A DNA stretch of 64,000 bases, from positions 124,001-188,000 of the forward strand of contig NZ_CP084951.1 of the NCBI RefSeq assembly GCF_022788655.1. The letters run 5' to 3'. A model generated the notes under the pieces. It ran no database searches and was not told the DNA's origin. It worked only from the letters and a program-made list of their open reading frames with translations. The DNA comes from Sulfitobacter indolifex. GTDB lineage: Bacteria; Pseudomonadota; Alphaproteobacteria; Rhodobacterales; Rhodobacteraceae. Shown here piece after piece: positions 57,362 through 64,000 of the stretch. How positions within the stretch are numbered: position 1 is the stretch's first letter; every line of letters begins with the position of its first letter. The position numbers and the translations under genes were made by a program.

Positions 57362-59438
57362 AACGCCAACCGACGTGCCCATTTCGCCCACGCGCAAGAT
57401 GTTCCTCAGCGGGGCGTCGGTGATCTGGATTATCCCAATCCTTGCCTTGATCGTCGCACTTTTCGTCGCTTACCGTTCCTATGCAGAACGCGGCCCGTTG
57501 ATCGTCGTTGAATTCGAAGCGGGCGCCGGCATCTCTGCCGGAGAGACCGAATTGCGCTTTCGCGATGTAACGGTCGGGGTGGTCGAAAAAGTCGGCTTTA
57601 CCTCTGACCTTGAAAAAGTGACGGCACATATCCGCATTGACAAAGATGTGGCCCCCTACATCGACAGCGGGGCGGTTTTTTGGGTCGTACAGCCCGAAGT
57701 CACCGCGCAGGGCATCACGGGGCTAAGCACTGTGCTAAGCGGTGTCTACATCGAAGGGTCATGGGATCAGCAGGTCGGACCGCCAGCGCAACGTTTCCAA
57801 GGGTCTTCGACCCAGCCGCTGATCCGCGGTGGTCAGAATGGGCTTGAGATCGCGTTCCGCTCGACCGCCAATGGTCAGCTAACGGACAATGTGCCGATAC
57901 TTTACAAAGGTATCGAAGTCGGTCGGGTTGGCTATGCCAAAATCGCCCCGCGTGGCAACTTCGCCATCGTCGAAGCGCTGATTTTCGAGGAGCATCGCCA
58001 GCTTATCAATGAATCTACCCGTTTTTGGGATGCCTCCGGCTTTAGCGTGAATATCGGTCCTGCCGGGGCTGAGATCGATTTTTCCTCGCTGGCAACCCTT
58101 GTGGGCGGCGGCGTGACTTTTGATACCTTCGTGTCGGGTGGCGCGCAGGTGTCCGACGGCACAGTATTTGAAATCTATCCCGACAAAGAAACCGCGCGGA
58201 ATTCCGTCTTTAACGCGTCCGAAGTTGATCCGCTTAAAATGAGCGTTGTATTCGACGACAATATCTCAGGTTTGATCGTCGGGGCCCCGGTCGAGATGAG
58301 CGGGCTTGAGATCGGTGAAGTAGAAACGCTCTCGGGTCTTGTAGATTTCGAACGCTTTGGCGACAGCCGTGTTCGGTTGAACGCGATCCTGTCGATCCAG
58401 CCCGCACATCTGGGGTTGCAGGGCGATGTGACGGCTGATGCAGCGCTGGCGTTCCTCTCCGAGCGTGTTGAGGATGGCCTGCGCGCGCGGCTTGCTTCGG
58501 CCAGCCTGCTCACCGGCGGGCTGAAGGTTGAGATGGTGATGGTCGAAGACGCGCCCGAGGCGTCTCTCAATGAGACCGACAACAATCTCGCGTTGATGCC
58601 AACCACCGAAAGCGATGTCTCTGACGCCGCCGCCACGGTCGAGGGCGTATTCACACGTATCAACAGCCTGCCCATCGAAGAGCTGCTCAGCAGCGCGATT
58701 TCGTTCCTGAATTCCGCAGAGGCCTTTGTTTCTGATGAAGACCTGCGTGAAACCCCACAAGATGTGCGCGCCCTGTTGGGCGAACTGACGGGGCTTGTCT
58801 CTTCTGAAGAGGTCAAGAATGTGCCTGTGGCGCTGAACGGGACGCTGGTGCGGATCGAACAGTTGGTTGCTAAACTCGAAGAAGAGCGCGTTGTTGAACG
58901 GCTTTCCACTGCGTTGGAAAGCGCCTCGGAAGCAGCGAGTTCAGTTTCGTCCTCGGTCGAGGGCGTGCCAGAACTGGTGGAAAGCATCCAAGCAGTCGCT
59001 GCCAAGGCTGAAACGCTAGAGGTCGAAGAGCTGGTGGTCGCACTCACAGAGCTTACTGAATCTGCGGATGCCGTGATTGGCACCGACGATGCGGTTGCCC
59101 TGCCGGGCGCGCTGAAACGTGCACTGGACGAGGTGAACGCCACACTCGAAGAGCTGCGTGAAGGCGGTGCTATTGAAAACGTGAACCGCACCTTGGCGTC
59201 GGCACGCAATGCCGCCGACAATATCGCAGTCTCGGCGCGTGACCTGCCGCAGGTGGTAGCGCGTTTGACCGCGCTGTTCGCACAGGCCAGCAGCACGATC
59301 GAAGGCTATAACAAAGGTGAACAGCTTAGCCGCAGCGCCGAGCGCACCCTGCGTGACATCCAGAAAGCCGCCGAAGCACTTGCATCTTTGGCGCGGACCA
59401 TTGAACGTAACCCCAATTCTCTATTGCTGGGACGGTAA
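57354..59438 (+). CDS. pqiB: PqiB-like MCE-domain (MlaD family) lipid-transport protein
   Basis: Protein of 694 aa anchored by one N-terminal helix (about residues 22-40, VIWIIPILALIVALFVAY) with a large periplasmic part. Three MCE/MlaD repeats are visible: about 47-135 (GPLIVVEFEAGAGISAGETELRFRDVTVG), 162-260 (GLEIAFRSTANGQLTDNVPILYKGIEVG) and 296-390 (KMSVVFDDNISGLIVGAPVEMSGLEIG). From about 420 the protein is helical and Glu/Ala/Ser/Val-rich, probably a long coiled-coil needle as in PqiB. PqiB forms stacked rings with a channel for lipids between inner and outer membrane. It overlaps pqiA by 8 bases, with pqiC three bases downstream. Confidence 0.92.
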   Translation: MTKTPTDVPISPTRKMFLSGASVIWIIPILALIVALFVAYRSYAERGPLIVVEFEAGAGISAGETELRFRDVTVGVVEKVGFTSDLEKVTAHIRIDKDVAPYIDSGAVFWVVQPEVTAQGITGLSTVLSGVYIEGSWDQQVGPPAQRFQGSSTQPLIRGGQNGLEIAFRSTANGQLTDNVPILYKGIEVGRVGYAKIAPRGNFAIVEALIFEEHRQLINESTRFWDASGFSVNIGPAGAEIDFSSLATLVGGGVTFDTFVSGGAQVSDGTVFEIYPDKETARNSVFNASEVDPLKMSVVFDDNISGLIVGAPVEMSGLEIGEVETLSGLVDFERFGDSRVRLNAILSIQPAHLGLQGDVTADAALAFLSERVEDGLRARLASASLLTGGLKVEMVMVEDAPEASLNETDNNLALMPTTESDVSDAAATVEGVFTRINSLPIEELLSSAISFLNSAEAFVSDEDLRETPQDVRALLGELTGLVSSEEVKNVPVALNGTLVRIEQLVAKLEEERVVERLSTALESASEAASSVSSSVEGVPELVESIQAVAAKAETLEVEELVVALTELTESADAVIGTDDAVALPGALKRALDEVNATLEELREGGAIENVNRTLASARNAADNIAVSARDLPQVVARLTALFAQASSTIEGYNKGEQLSRSAERTLRDIQKAAEALASLARTIERNPNSLLLGR

Positions 59439-59441
59439 AGC

Positions 59442-60008
59442 ATGAACATTGCAAAACCCCTAATCACCCTCGGTCTGCTGGTCGCTTTGGCCGCATGCGG
59501 TGGCACGACCGAGCGTTTTACCGTGCGCGCCCCAGCGATAACGGAGAAAACCTCGATCGCGTTCACCTCGGTTGAAGTCCGCGATGTGTCATTGCCGACC
59601 TACGCCGCGGCCGAAGAAATCTCGCTGCAGATGGCGGATGGTAGCCTTATCAGTTCGTCGGACGTGTTGTGGGCCGATGCGCCCGAGCGCGCCGTGGCGC
59701 TTGAGTTAAGCCAGAACCTTGCACGCATGACCGGGCGCCGCGTTGCGTCTGAGCCTTGGCCGTTCGAAGCCTTCCCCGATGCCCGTCTCGAAGTACGCTT
59801 TGCAGAATTCGTGGCGACCGAAACAGGTCAGTTCCGCGCGTCGGGTCAGTACTTCGTCGCCGTCTCGGATGACCGTCGGGAGCGTTCGGGTCTGTTTGAC
59901 CTAAGCGTGCCGTTCAACGGCGAAGGGGGGATCAATGCCATCGCAACCGCACGCGGTCAGCTTGTCCTCGATCTGGCCCGCTATATTGCGCAGAACGGGC
60001 TGAAGTAA
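59442..60008 (+). CDS. pqiC: PqiC-like outer-membrane lipoprotein (ABC-type transport auxiliary)
   Basis: Lipoprotein of 188 aa with a signal peptide and lipobox LLVALAACGG (Cys at residue 19). Downstream is the PqiC/auxiliary-component fold: TSIAFTSVEVRDVSLPTYAAAEEIS near 37, SSDVLWADAPERAVALELSQNLARMTG near 72 and DARLEVRFAEFVATETGQFRASGQYFV near 112. In E. coli PqiC sits in the outer membrane and caps the PqiB needle. It starts three bases after pqiB and completes the pqiA-pqiA-pqiB-pqiC unit. No clear terminator follows before the MarR promoter. Confidence 0.88.
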   Translation: MNIAKPLITLGLLVALAACGGTTERFTVRAPAITEKTSIAFTSVEVRDVSLPTYAAAEEISLQMADGSLISSSDVLWADAPERAVALELSQNLARMTGRRVASEPWPFEAFPDARLEVRFAEFVATETGQFRASGQYFVAVSDDRRERSGLFDLSVPFNGEGGINAIATARGQLVLDLARYIAQNGLK

Positions 60009-60044
60009 GCGCTTCCACCCGAAAATGACTTAACGGCGCGCATA

Positions 60045-60070
60045 GTTCAGACTGTTCAGATAATTCTGAA
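60045..60070. promoter_or_regulatory. Candidate MarR operator upstream of the RND efflux operon
   Basis: GTTCAGA occurs twice in direct order (60045-60051 and 60054-60060), and the second copy forms an inverted repeat TTCAGA-TAAT-TCTGAA (60055-60070). It lies just upstream of a possible promoter (TTGATT 60076-60081, 16 bases, TATTTA 60098-60103) of the MarR-type gene at 60137. Autoregulation by the MarR protein is likely from the position. Confidence 0.5.
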
Positions 60071-60136
60071 TAGACTTGATTTGTGCCGAAGTCTGTCTAT
60101 TTACCGTCAACGCAGGCTGTCGTTGACGGGGAACAG

Positions 60137-60607
60137 ATGAATACCACTGAACAAATAGACCGAGTTCGTGACGACTTTATTACGCGGATGGGCGTGATCG
60201 CGATGGGCGAAGGGCTGCCCCGCATGTCGGGTCAGATATTTGCCATGCTCGTTTTCGAAGGCGAGGCGATTGCCTTTGGCGCGCTATCGCGCCGTCTGTC
60301 CGTCAGCCGTGCCACGATCAGCACTTCTATCCGCCTGCTCGAAGAGCGCGGCCTGATCCGGCGCGTCAATAAAACGGGTGACCGGCAAGATTACTTCCAA
60401 CTTGCCGATGACGCCTATGCCGCGATGACAAAATACGCACTTGCTGGCACGCGCCACGCCAAGGCCGAGATCAATGACACCATGAGCAAGCTTCCCGAAG
60501 ATGCCGATGGGGTGCGCGCGAGGCTCGATTCTTTTGCGGCGTTCTACGACACGATCAGTGAAGCGCTTGACGATGTCGCCACCCGGGTAAGCAAGCCCAA
60601 GATTTGA
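60137..60607 (+). CDS. MarR/GbsR-type transcriptional regulator
   Basis: Winged-helix regulator of 156 aa. The helix-turn-helix is at about residues 50-90 (AIAFGALSRRLSVSRATISTSIRLLEERGLIRRV), with wing NKTGDRQDYFQLADDAY after it. The preceding MGVIAMGEGLPRMSGQIFAMLVF resembles GbsR-like members. I take ATG 60137; the longer frame from 60083 would include the promoter -10 region. It lies 44 bases before the efflux adaptor gene and probably represses itself and the efflux genes through the inverted repeat upstream. Confidence 0.85.
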   Translation: MNTTEQIDRVRDDFITRMGVIAMGEGLPRMSGQIFAMLVFEGEAIAFGALSRRLSVSRATISTSIRLLEERGLIRRVNKTGDRQDYFQLADDAYAAMTKYALAGTRHAKAEINDTMSKLPEDADGVRARLDSFAAFYDTISEALDDVATRVSKPKI

Positions 60608-60651
60608 CGCGTGACCTAAAGACACATGGTTGCAGCGATGGAGTTCTACCA

Positions 60652-61893
60652 ATGAGTGACACATCCCAAGAGCGCAAGACGCTCTCCTTTGATAGCGATG
60701 CCGGCTCGAAACGGTCGAAGTTCATCGCGGGGGGCATTGCGGTGCTGATCGGCCTTTGGATGGGCAGTGGCTATATCATCCCATCCGAAGAAACCGAAGC
60801 AGCCGCACCCGCACCAATCTCACCTAAGGCGGTCACAGTTGCGGTGCGTCGTTCTCAGGCGGACAATGTGACCCAAGTTTTCGTGGCCGAAGGCCAAGCG
60901 TTGCCAGACCGCGATACGATGGTGCGTGCAGAATCCGGGGGCGAGATCGCCGAAGTGCTGGTCGCCAAAGGCGCTGTTCTGGAGGCGGGCGATTTGATTG
61001 CCCGGCTTAGCACCACGGCGCGCGACTCTGACCTGGCCCGCGCGCGGGAAGAGCTGAACCGCGCGCAACGCGAATATGACAATGCCGAAGCACTGCTGGA
61101 GCGTGGTGTCTCTACCGTTGACCGCGTCAGCCAAGCGCGCGCAACCCTGGCCTCTGCGCAGGCATCTGTCACGACTGCCGAAGAGGCGCTGAACAATACC
61201 GAAATCCGTGCACCTTTTCCGGGGCGGCTTGAGATGTTGGATATCTCTGCGGGCGAATTCGTCTCCACCGGCGATGACATTGCCCGGTTGGTGGATAACA
61301 CGCCGCTGACCATCCAAGTGCAGGTGCCCCAGCAAGCGCTGAAAGACGTCAAGGAAGGGCAGGAAGCCGACGTGACGTTTATCACCGGGGCCGAAGCACA
61401 GGGCGAAGTGCAATTCGTATCGAGCAGCGCCAGCGCCGAAACCCGGACCTTTACCGCCGAGATTAGGGTCGAGAACACCGAGGGTGCGATCCCTGCCGGT
61501 ATATCCGCCCGCGTGCGCATCCCCACGGGCGAGACCCGCGCGCATTTCGTCTCTCCGGCGATCCTGTCTTTGGACACCAATGGCACTTTGGGTGTGAAGA
61601 CGGTGAATGACGAAAACAAAGTCGTTTTCAATAAGATTGCGATTGTCCGCGCTCAAACGGATGGCATCTGGATCGGGGGCCTGCCGGATGAGGCCGAGAT
61701 CATCACCATCGGGCAGGGTTTCGTGAACGACGGCGAAACTGTCAATCCGCAGGCCGAAACCAGCACTGAAGACGCCCCCAAAGAGCAACCTATGACGGGC
61801 GTGCCAGAGATTGATGAACTGGAGGACACCGCCGCTGGTGCAGGCCAGATCACCGGCAGCGCCGAAGCCGCCCAGCCGGAGCGCGTGGAATGA
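60652..61893 (+). CDS. RND efflux periplasmic adaptor (HlyD/AcrA family)
   Basis: Membrane fusion protein of 413 aa linking an RND pump to an outer-membrane channel. ATG 60652 has GGAG 8 bases upstream. One N-terminal helix (about 22-40, FIAGGIAVLIGLWMGSGYI) anchors it. It is followed by the barrel/lipoyl half (ESGGEIAEVLVAKGAVLEAGDLIARLS near 101), a helical hairpin (about 130-185), the second lipoyl half (TEIRAPFPGRLEMLDISAGEFVSTGDDIARL near 185-215) and beta-barrel domains. The last 50 residues are acidic, with Glu/Ala/Pro, an unusual tail. It overlaps the pump gene by 4 bases. Confidence 0.9.
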   Translation: MSDTSQERKTLSFDSDAGSKRSKFIAGGIAVLIGLWMGSGYIIPSEETEAAAPAPISPKAVTVAVRRSQADNVTQVFVAEGQALPDRDTMVRAESGGEIAEVLVAKGAVLEAGDLIARLSTTARDSDLARAREELNRAQREYDNAEALLERGVSTVDRVSQARATLASAQASVTTAEEALNNTEIRAPFPGRLEMLDISAGEFVSTGDDIARLVDNTPLTIQVQVPQQALKDVKEGQEADVTFITGAEAQGEVQFVSSSASAETRTFTAEIRVENTEGAIPAGISARVRIPTGETRAHFVSPAILSLDTNGTLGVKTVNDENKVVFNKIAIVRAQTDGIWIGGLPDEAEIITIGQGFVNDGETVNPQAETSTEDAPKEQPMTGVPEIDELEDTAAGAGQITGSAEAAQPERVE

Positions 61894-64000
61894 ACGCCCT
61901 GATCGACGCCGCCTTTAGCCGCGGCCGTGTGGTAATCCTAGGTCTGGTCATGATCCTGCTCGTCGGGGCCTATGCCTATGTCGGTATTCCCAAGGAAAGC
62001 TCGCCCGAGATCCCTATTCCGACGCTCTATGTCTCCACCACGCTCGAAGGTATCTCACCCGAAGACAGTGAACGGCTGTTGGTCGAGCCGCTTGAGACAG
62101 AGCTTAGCGCGATCACCGGGCTAAAGCAGATCACCTCAAACGGGGCCGAAGGCCATGCCTCTGTGCAACTGGAGTTTGAGCCGGGGTTCGACTCTGATGA
62201 AGCGCTCGACAAGGTGCGCGAAGGCGTTGACCGGGCTAAGTCTGACCTGCCCGAAGACGCCACCGACCCGGTTGTGACCGAGATCAACACAGCGCTGTTC
62301 CCGATCCTGACCGCGATCCTGTCCGGGCCGGTGCCAGAGCGCACGCTTAACCGTATTTCCGAGGAACTGAAGGACGCGATTGAAGGGCTGTCTGGCGTGC
62401 TCGAAGTCGACGTTGGCGGAGAGCGCACAGAGCTTTTGGAGGTCTTAATCGACCCCACGGTGTTTGAGACCTACAACATCTCGTTCGAAGAGCTGATCAG
62501 TCAGATCAACCGCAACAACCGCCTGATTGCTGCAGGCGCGATTGAAAGCGGCGCGGGGCGGCTGGTGCTCAAGGTGCCGGGGCTGATCGAAGACGTCGAA
62601 GACGTCATGTCTCTGCCAATCAAGGTGCGCGGCGATACTGTGGTGACCTTCGCTGATGTCGCCACGATCCGCCGCACCTTCAAAGATCCCACCGGCTTTG
62701 CGCGCATTGATGGGCAACCGGCACTGGCGTTGGAGATCAAGAAACGCTCGGGCGCGAACATCATTGAAACGGTTGCCGCCGTGCGCGAGCTGATTGATGA
62801 AATGCGGACGGAATGGCCTGACAGCATCACCGTCAAATACACCCAAGACGAATCTGAGCAGGTCCAAAGCATGCTCAGCGATCTGGAAGCGAATGTTATT
62901 GCGGCCGTGATCCTTGTGATGATCGTGATCGTCTGGGCCTTGGGCGTCCGCTCGGCTCTGCTGGTGGGGCTGGCGATTCCGGGGGCGTTTCTGGCCGGTG
63001 TCACCGCGCTTTGGGTGATGGGCTATACGATGAACCTCGTGGTGCTTTTCTCGCTGATCCTCGTGGTGGGCATGCTGGTGGACGGCGCCATCGTAACCAC
63101 CGAACTGGCCGATCGCCGCCTGCAGGAGGGGCATTCCCCCCGTGCGGCCTATGCCCATGCGGCGAAGCGTATGTCATGGCCGATCATCGCCTCAACTGCC
63201 ACGACGTTGAGCGTGTTCTTCCCGCTGCTGTTCTGGACCGGCACAGTGGGGGAGTTCATGAAATTCCTGCCGATTACGGTTATTTTGACCCTGACGGCCT
63301 CGCTTTTCATGGCATTGGTTTTTATCCCCGTGGTTGGCGGGATCATCGGCAAACGCCCCCCGCAATCGGCCAAGGATAAGGCCACGCTTTATGCCGCTGA
63401 ACAGGGTGATCCGCGTGATCTGAAGGGCTTTACCGGCGGCTATGTCAAACTGCTGCAATTCGCCATTCTGCGGCCTTGGATGACATTGATACTAGCGATT
63501 TCTATGCTGATGGGGGGCTTTACTGCCTATGCGCAGTTCGGCAACGGCATCACCTTTTTCCCCGAAGTAGAGCCTGATTTCGCGCAGGTACAGGTCCGCG
63601 CGCGGGACAATTTCTCAATCTACGAACAAGACGAACTGGTACGGCAGGTTGAGCAGCGGTTGTTCGAGTATGATGAGATTGCCAGTGTCTATGCGCGCAC
63701 CGGCGGCGGCAACCGTGACAGCGCCGATTTGATTGGCACTGTTCAGGTGGAATTTACCGAATGGGACGAACGCCGGACCGCCGCGATGATCGGCGAGGAT
63801 ATCCGCACCGAGATGGCGGCCATTCCGGGCATCGATGTGCAGGTTCAGACGGCCTCAAACGGACCCACTGGCGGAAAGCCCGTCAATCTGCGGATCAAGG
63901 CACATGACAGTGAAGTGCAGCAGCAGGTTGTTAACCAAATCCGTGAGAAGATGTCGGATATCGGCGGTTTCACCGATGTGACGGATTCGCGCCCCCTGCC
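61890..64000 (+). CDS. RND efflux pump permease (AcrB/HAE family), 3' part cut by window edge
   Basis: Starts at ATG 61890 in a 4-base overlap and stays open to the right edge: 703 residues of a protein expected to exceed 1000. It has a first helix (VVILGLVMILLVGAYAYVGIPKE, about 14-36), the porter region (RLLVEPLETELSAITGLKQITSNG near 62) and a block of helices from about 330 to 500. The helix-4 proton-relay motif reads LVVGMLVDGAIVTTELADRR: the first Asp is present but the second Asp of AcrB-type LVDD is Gly. WPIIASTATTLSVFFPLLF near 430 is typical. It exports drugs or metabolites by proton exchange with the adaptor encoded upstream. Confidence 0.93.
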   Translation, partial: MNALIDAAFSRGRVVILGLVMILLVGAYAYVGIPKESSPEIPIPTLYVSTTLEGISPEDSERLLVEPLETELSAITGLKQITSNGAEGHASVQLEFEPGFDSDEALDKVREGVDRAKSDLPEDATDPVVTEINTALFPILTAILSGPVPERTLNRISEELKDAIEGLSGVLEVDVGGERTELLEVLIDPTVFETYNISFEELISQINRNNRLIAAGAIESGAGRLVLKVPGLIEDVEDVMSLPIKVRGDTVVTFADVATIRRTFKDPTGFARIDGQPALALEIKKRSGANIIETVAAVRELIDEMRTEWPDSITVKYTQDESEQVQSMLSDLEANVIAAVILVMIVIVWALGVRSALLVGLAIPGAFLAGVTALWVMGYTMNLVVLFSLILVVGMLVDGAIVTTELADRRLQEGHSPRAAYAHAAKRMSWPIIASTATTLSVFFPLLFWTGTVGEFMKFLPITVILTLTASLFMALVFIPVVGGIIGKRPPQSAKDKATLYAAEQGDPRDLKGFTGGYVKLLQFAILRPWMTLILAISMLMGGFTAYAQFGNGITFFPEVEPDFAQVQVRARDNFSIYEQDELVRQVEQRLFEYDEIASVYARTGGGNRDSADLIGTVQVEFTEWDERRTAAMIGEDIRTEMAAIPGIDVQVQTASNGPTGGKPVNLRIKAHDSEVQQQVVNQIREKMSDIGGFTDVTDSRPL

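Noticed and set aside
1..64000. tRNA, rRNA, CRISPR arrays and insertion sequences
   Set aside because: I looked for repeated spacers, transposase motifs and structured RNA genes on both strands and found none that could be supported by eye.

Overview
The window comes from a GC-rich alphaproteobacterial chromosome, most likely a marine Rhodobacterales (Roseobacter-group) bacterium. The indicators are three different TRAP-type uptake systems, the alphaproteobacteria-specific general stress response module (NepR, EcfG, PhyR and an HisKA_2 kinase), a cytochrome c2, the hemF/hemE/hemC arrangement and dense operons with many 4-bp ATGA overlaps. I found no tRNA, rRNA, CRISPR array, insertion sequence or prophage. 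Both ends cut a gene: nadB on the left and an RND pump on the right.

Layout. 1-2168: nadA-nadB on the minus strand (quinolinate and NAD synthesis). 2304-11000: an RpiR regulator divergent from an operon of N-formylglutamate-amidohydrolase-like enzyme, tripartite TRAP transporter, glutamine-synthetase-like ligase, aldehyde dehydrogenase and iron-type alcohol dehydrogenase. Together these look like a gamma-glutamylation route for an imported amine or amino alcohol. 11063-15519: cytochrome c2, idi, and the tetrapyrrole genes hemF, hemE, hemC. 15516-21731: LysR regulator, hydantoinase/oxoprolinase-type HyuA and HyuB, an FAH-family hydrolase and a zeta-class GST/isomerase. 21735-24902: three overlapping minus-strand genes (P1 peptidase, alpha/beta hydrolase, TTC38-like repeat protein). 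25144-27278: gabT with a divergent XRE-cupin regulator.

27346-34741 is a stress region. The nepR-ecfG-kinase operon and phyR diverge from a perfectly palindromic EcfG-type promoter. They are followed by small membrane proteins, a degenerate receiver protein, a Crp/Fnr regulator, a YihY-family membrane protein and an FNT-family channel. By eye I also find EcfG-type promoters (GGAAC, 16-17 bases, then a GTT-containing element) before a 55-aa membrane protein, an HdeA-like periplasmic protein and a PfpI/DJ-1 protein, so the local stress regulon extends across the window.

34926-47812: an M20 peptidase, a YegD-like Hsp70, a dipeptide-type ABC importer whose binding-protein gene is separated from its permeases by an opposing gene, and a TAXI-type TRAP system with a UspA protein. 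47880-55328: an uncharacterised five-gene run of nitrilase-superfamily amidohydrolase, large Orn/Lys/Arg-type decarboxylase, stand-alone ATP-grasp ligase, C45 autoproteolytic acyltransferase/hydrolase and alpha-methylacyl-CoA racemase-like protein. It is the best candidate here for an undescribed pathway (amine formation, ligation, acyl transfer or hydrolysis). 55379-64000: PfpI, a split pqiA with pqiB and pqiC (MCE lipid-transport type), then a MarR regulator with an RND efflux adaptor and pump.

All calls come from reading motifs and layout; no database search was run. Promoters, operators and terminators were found by eye.
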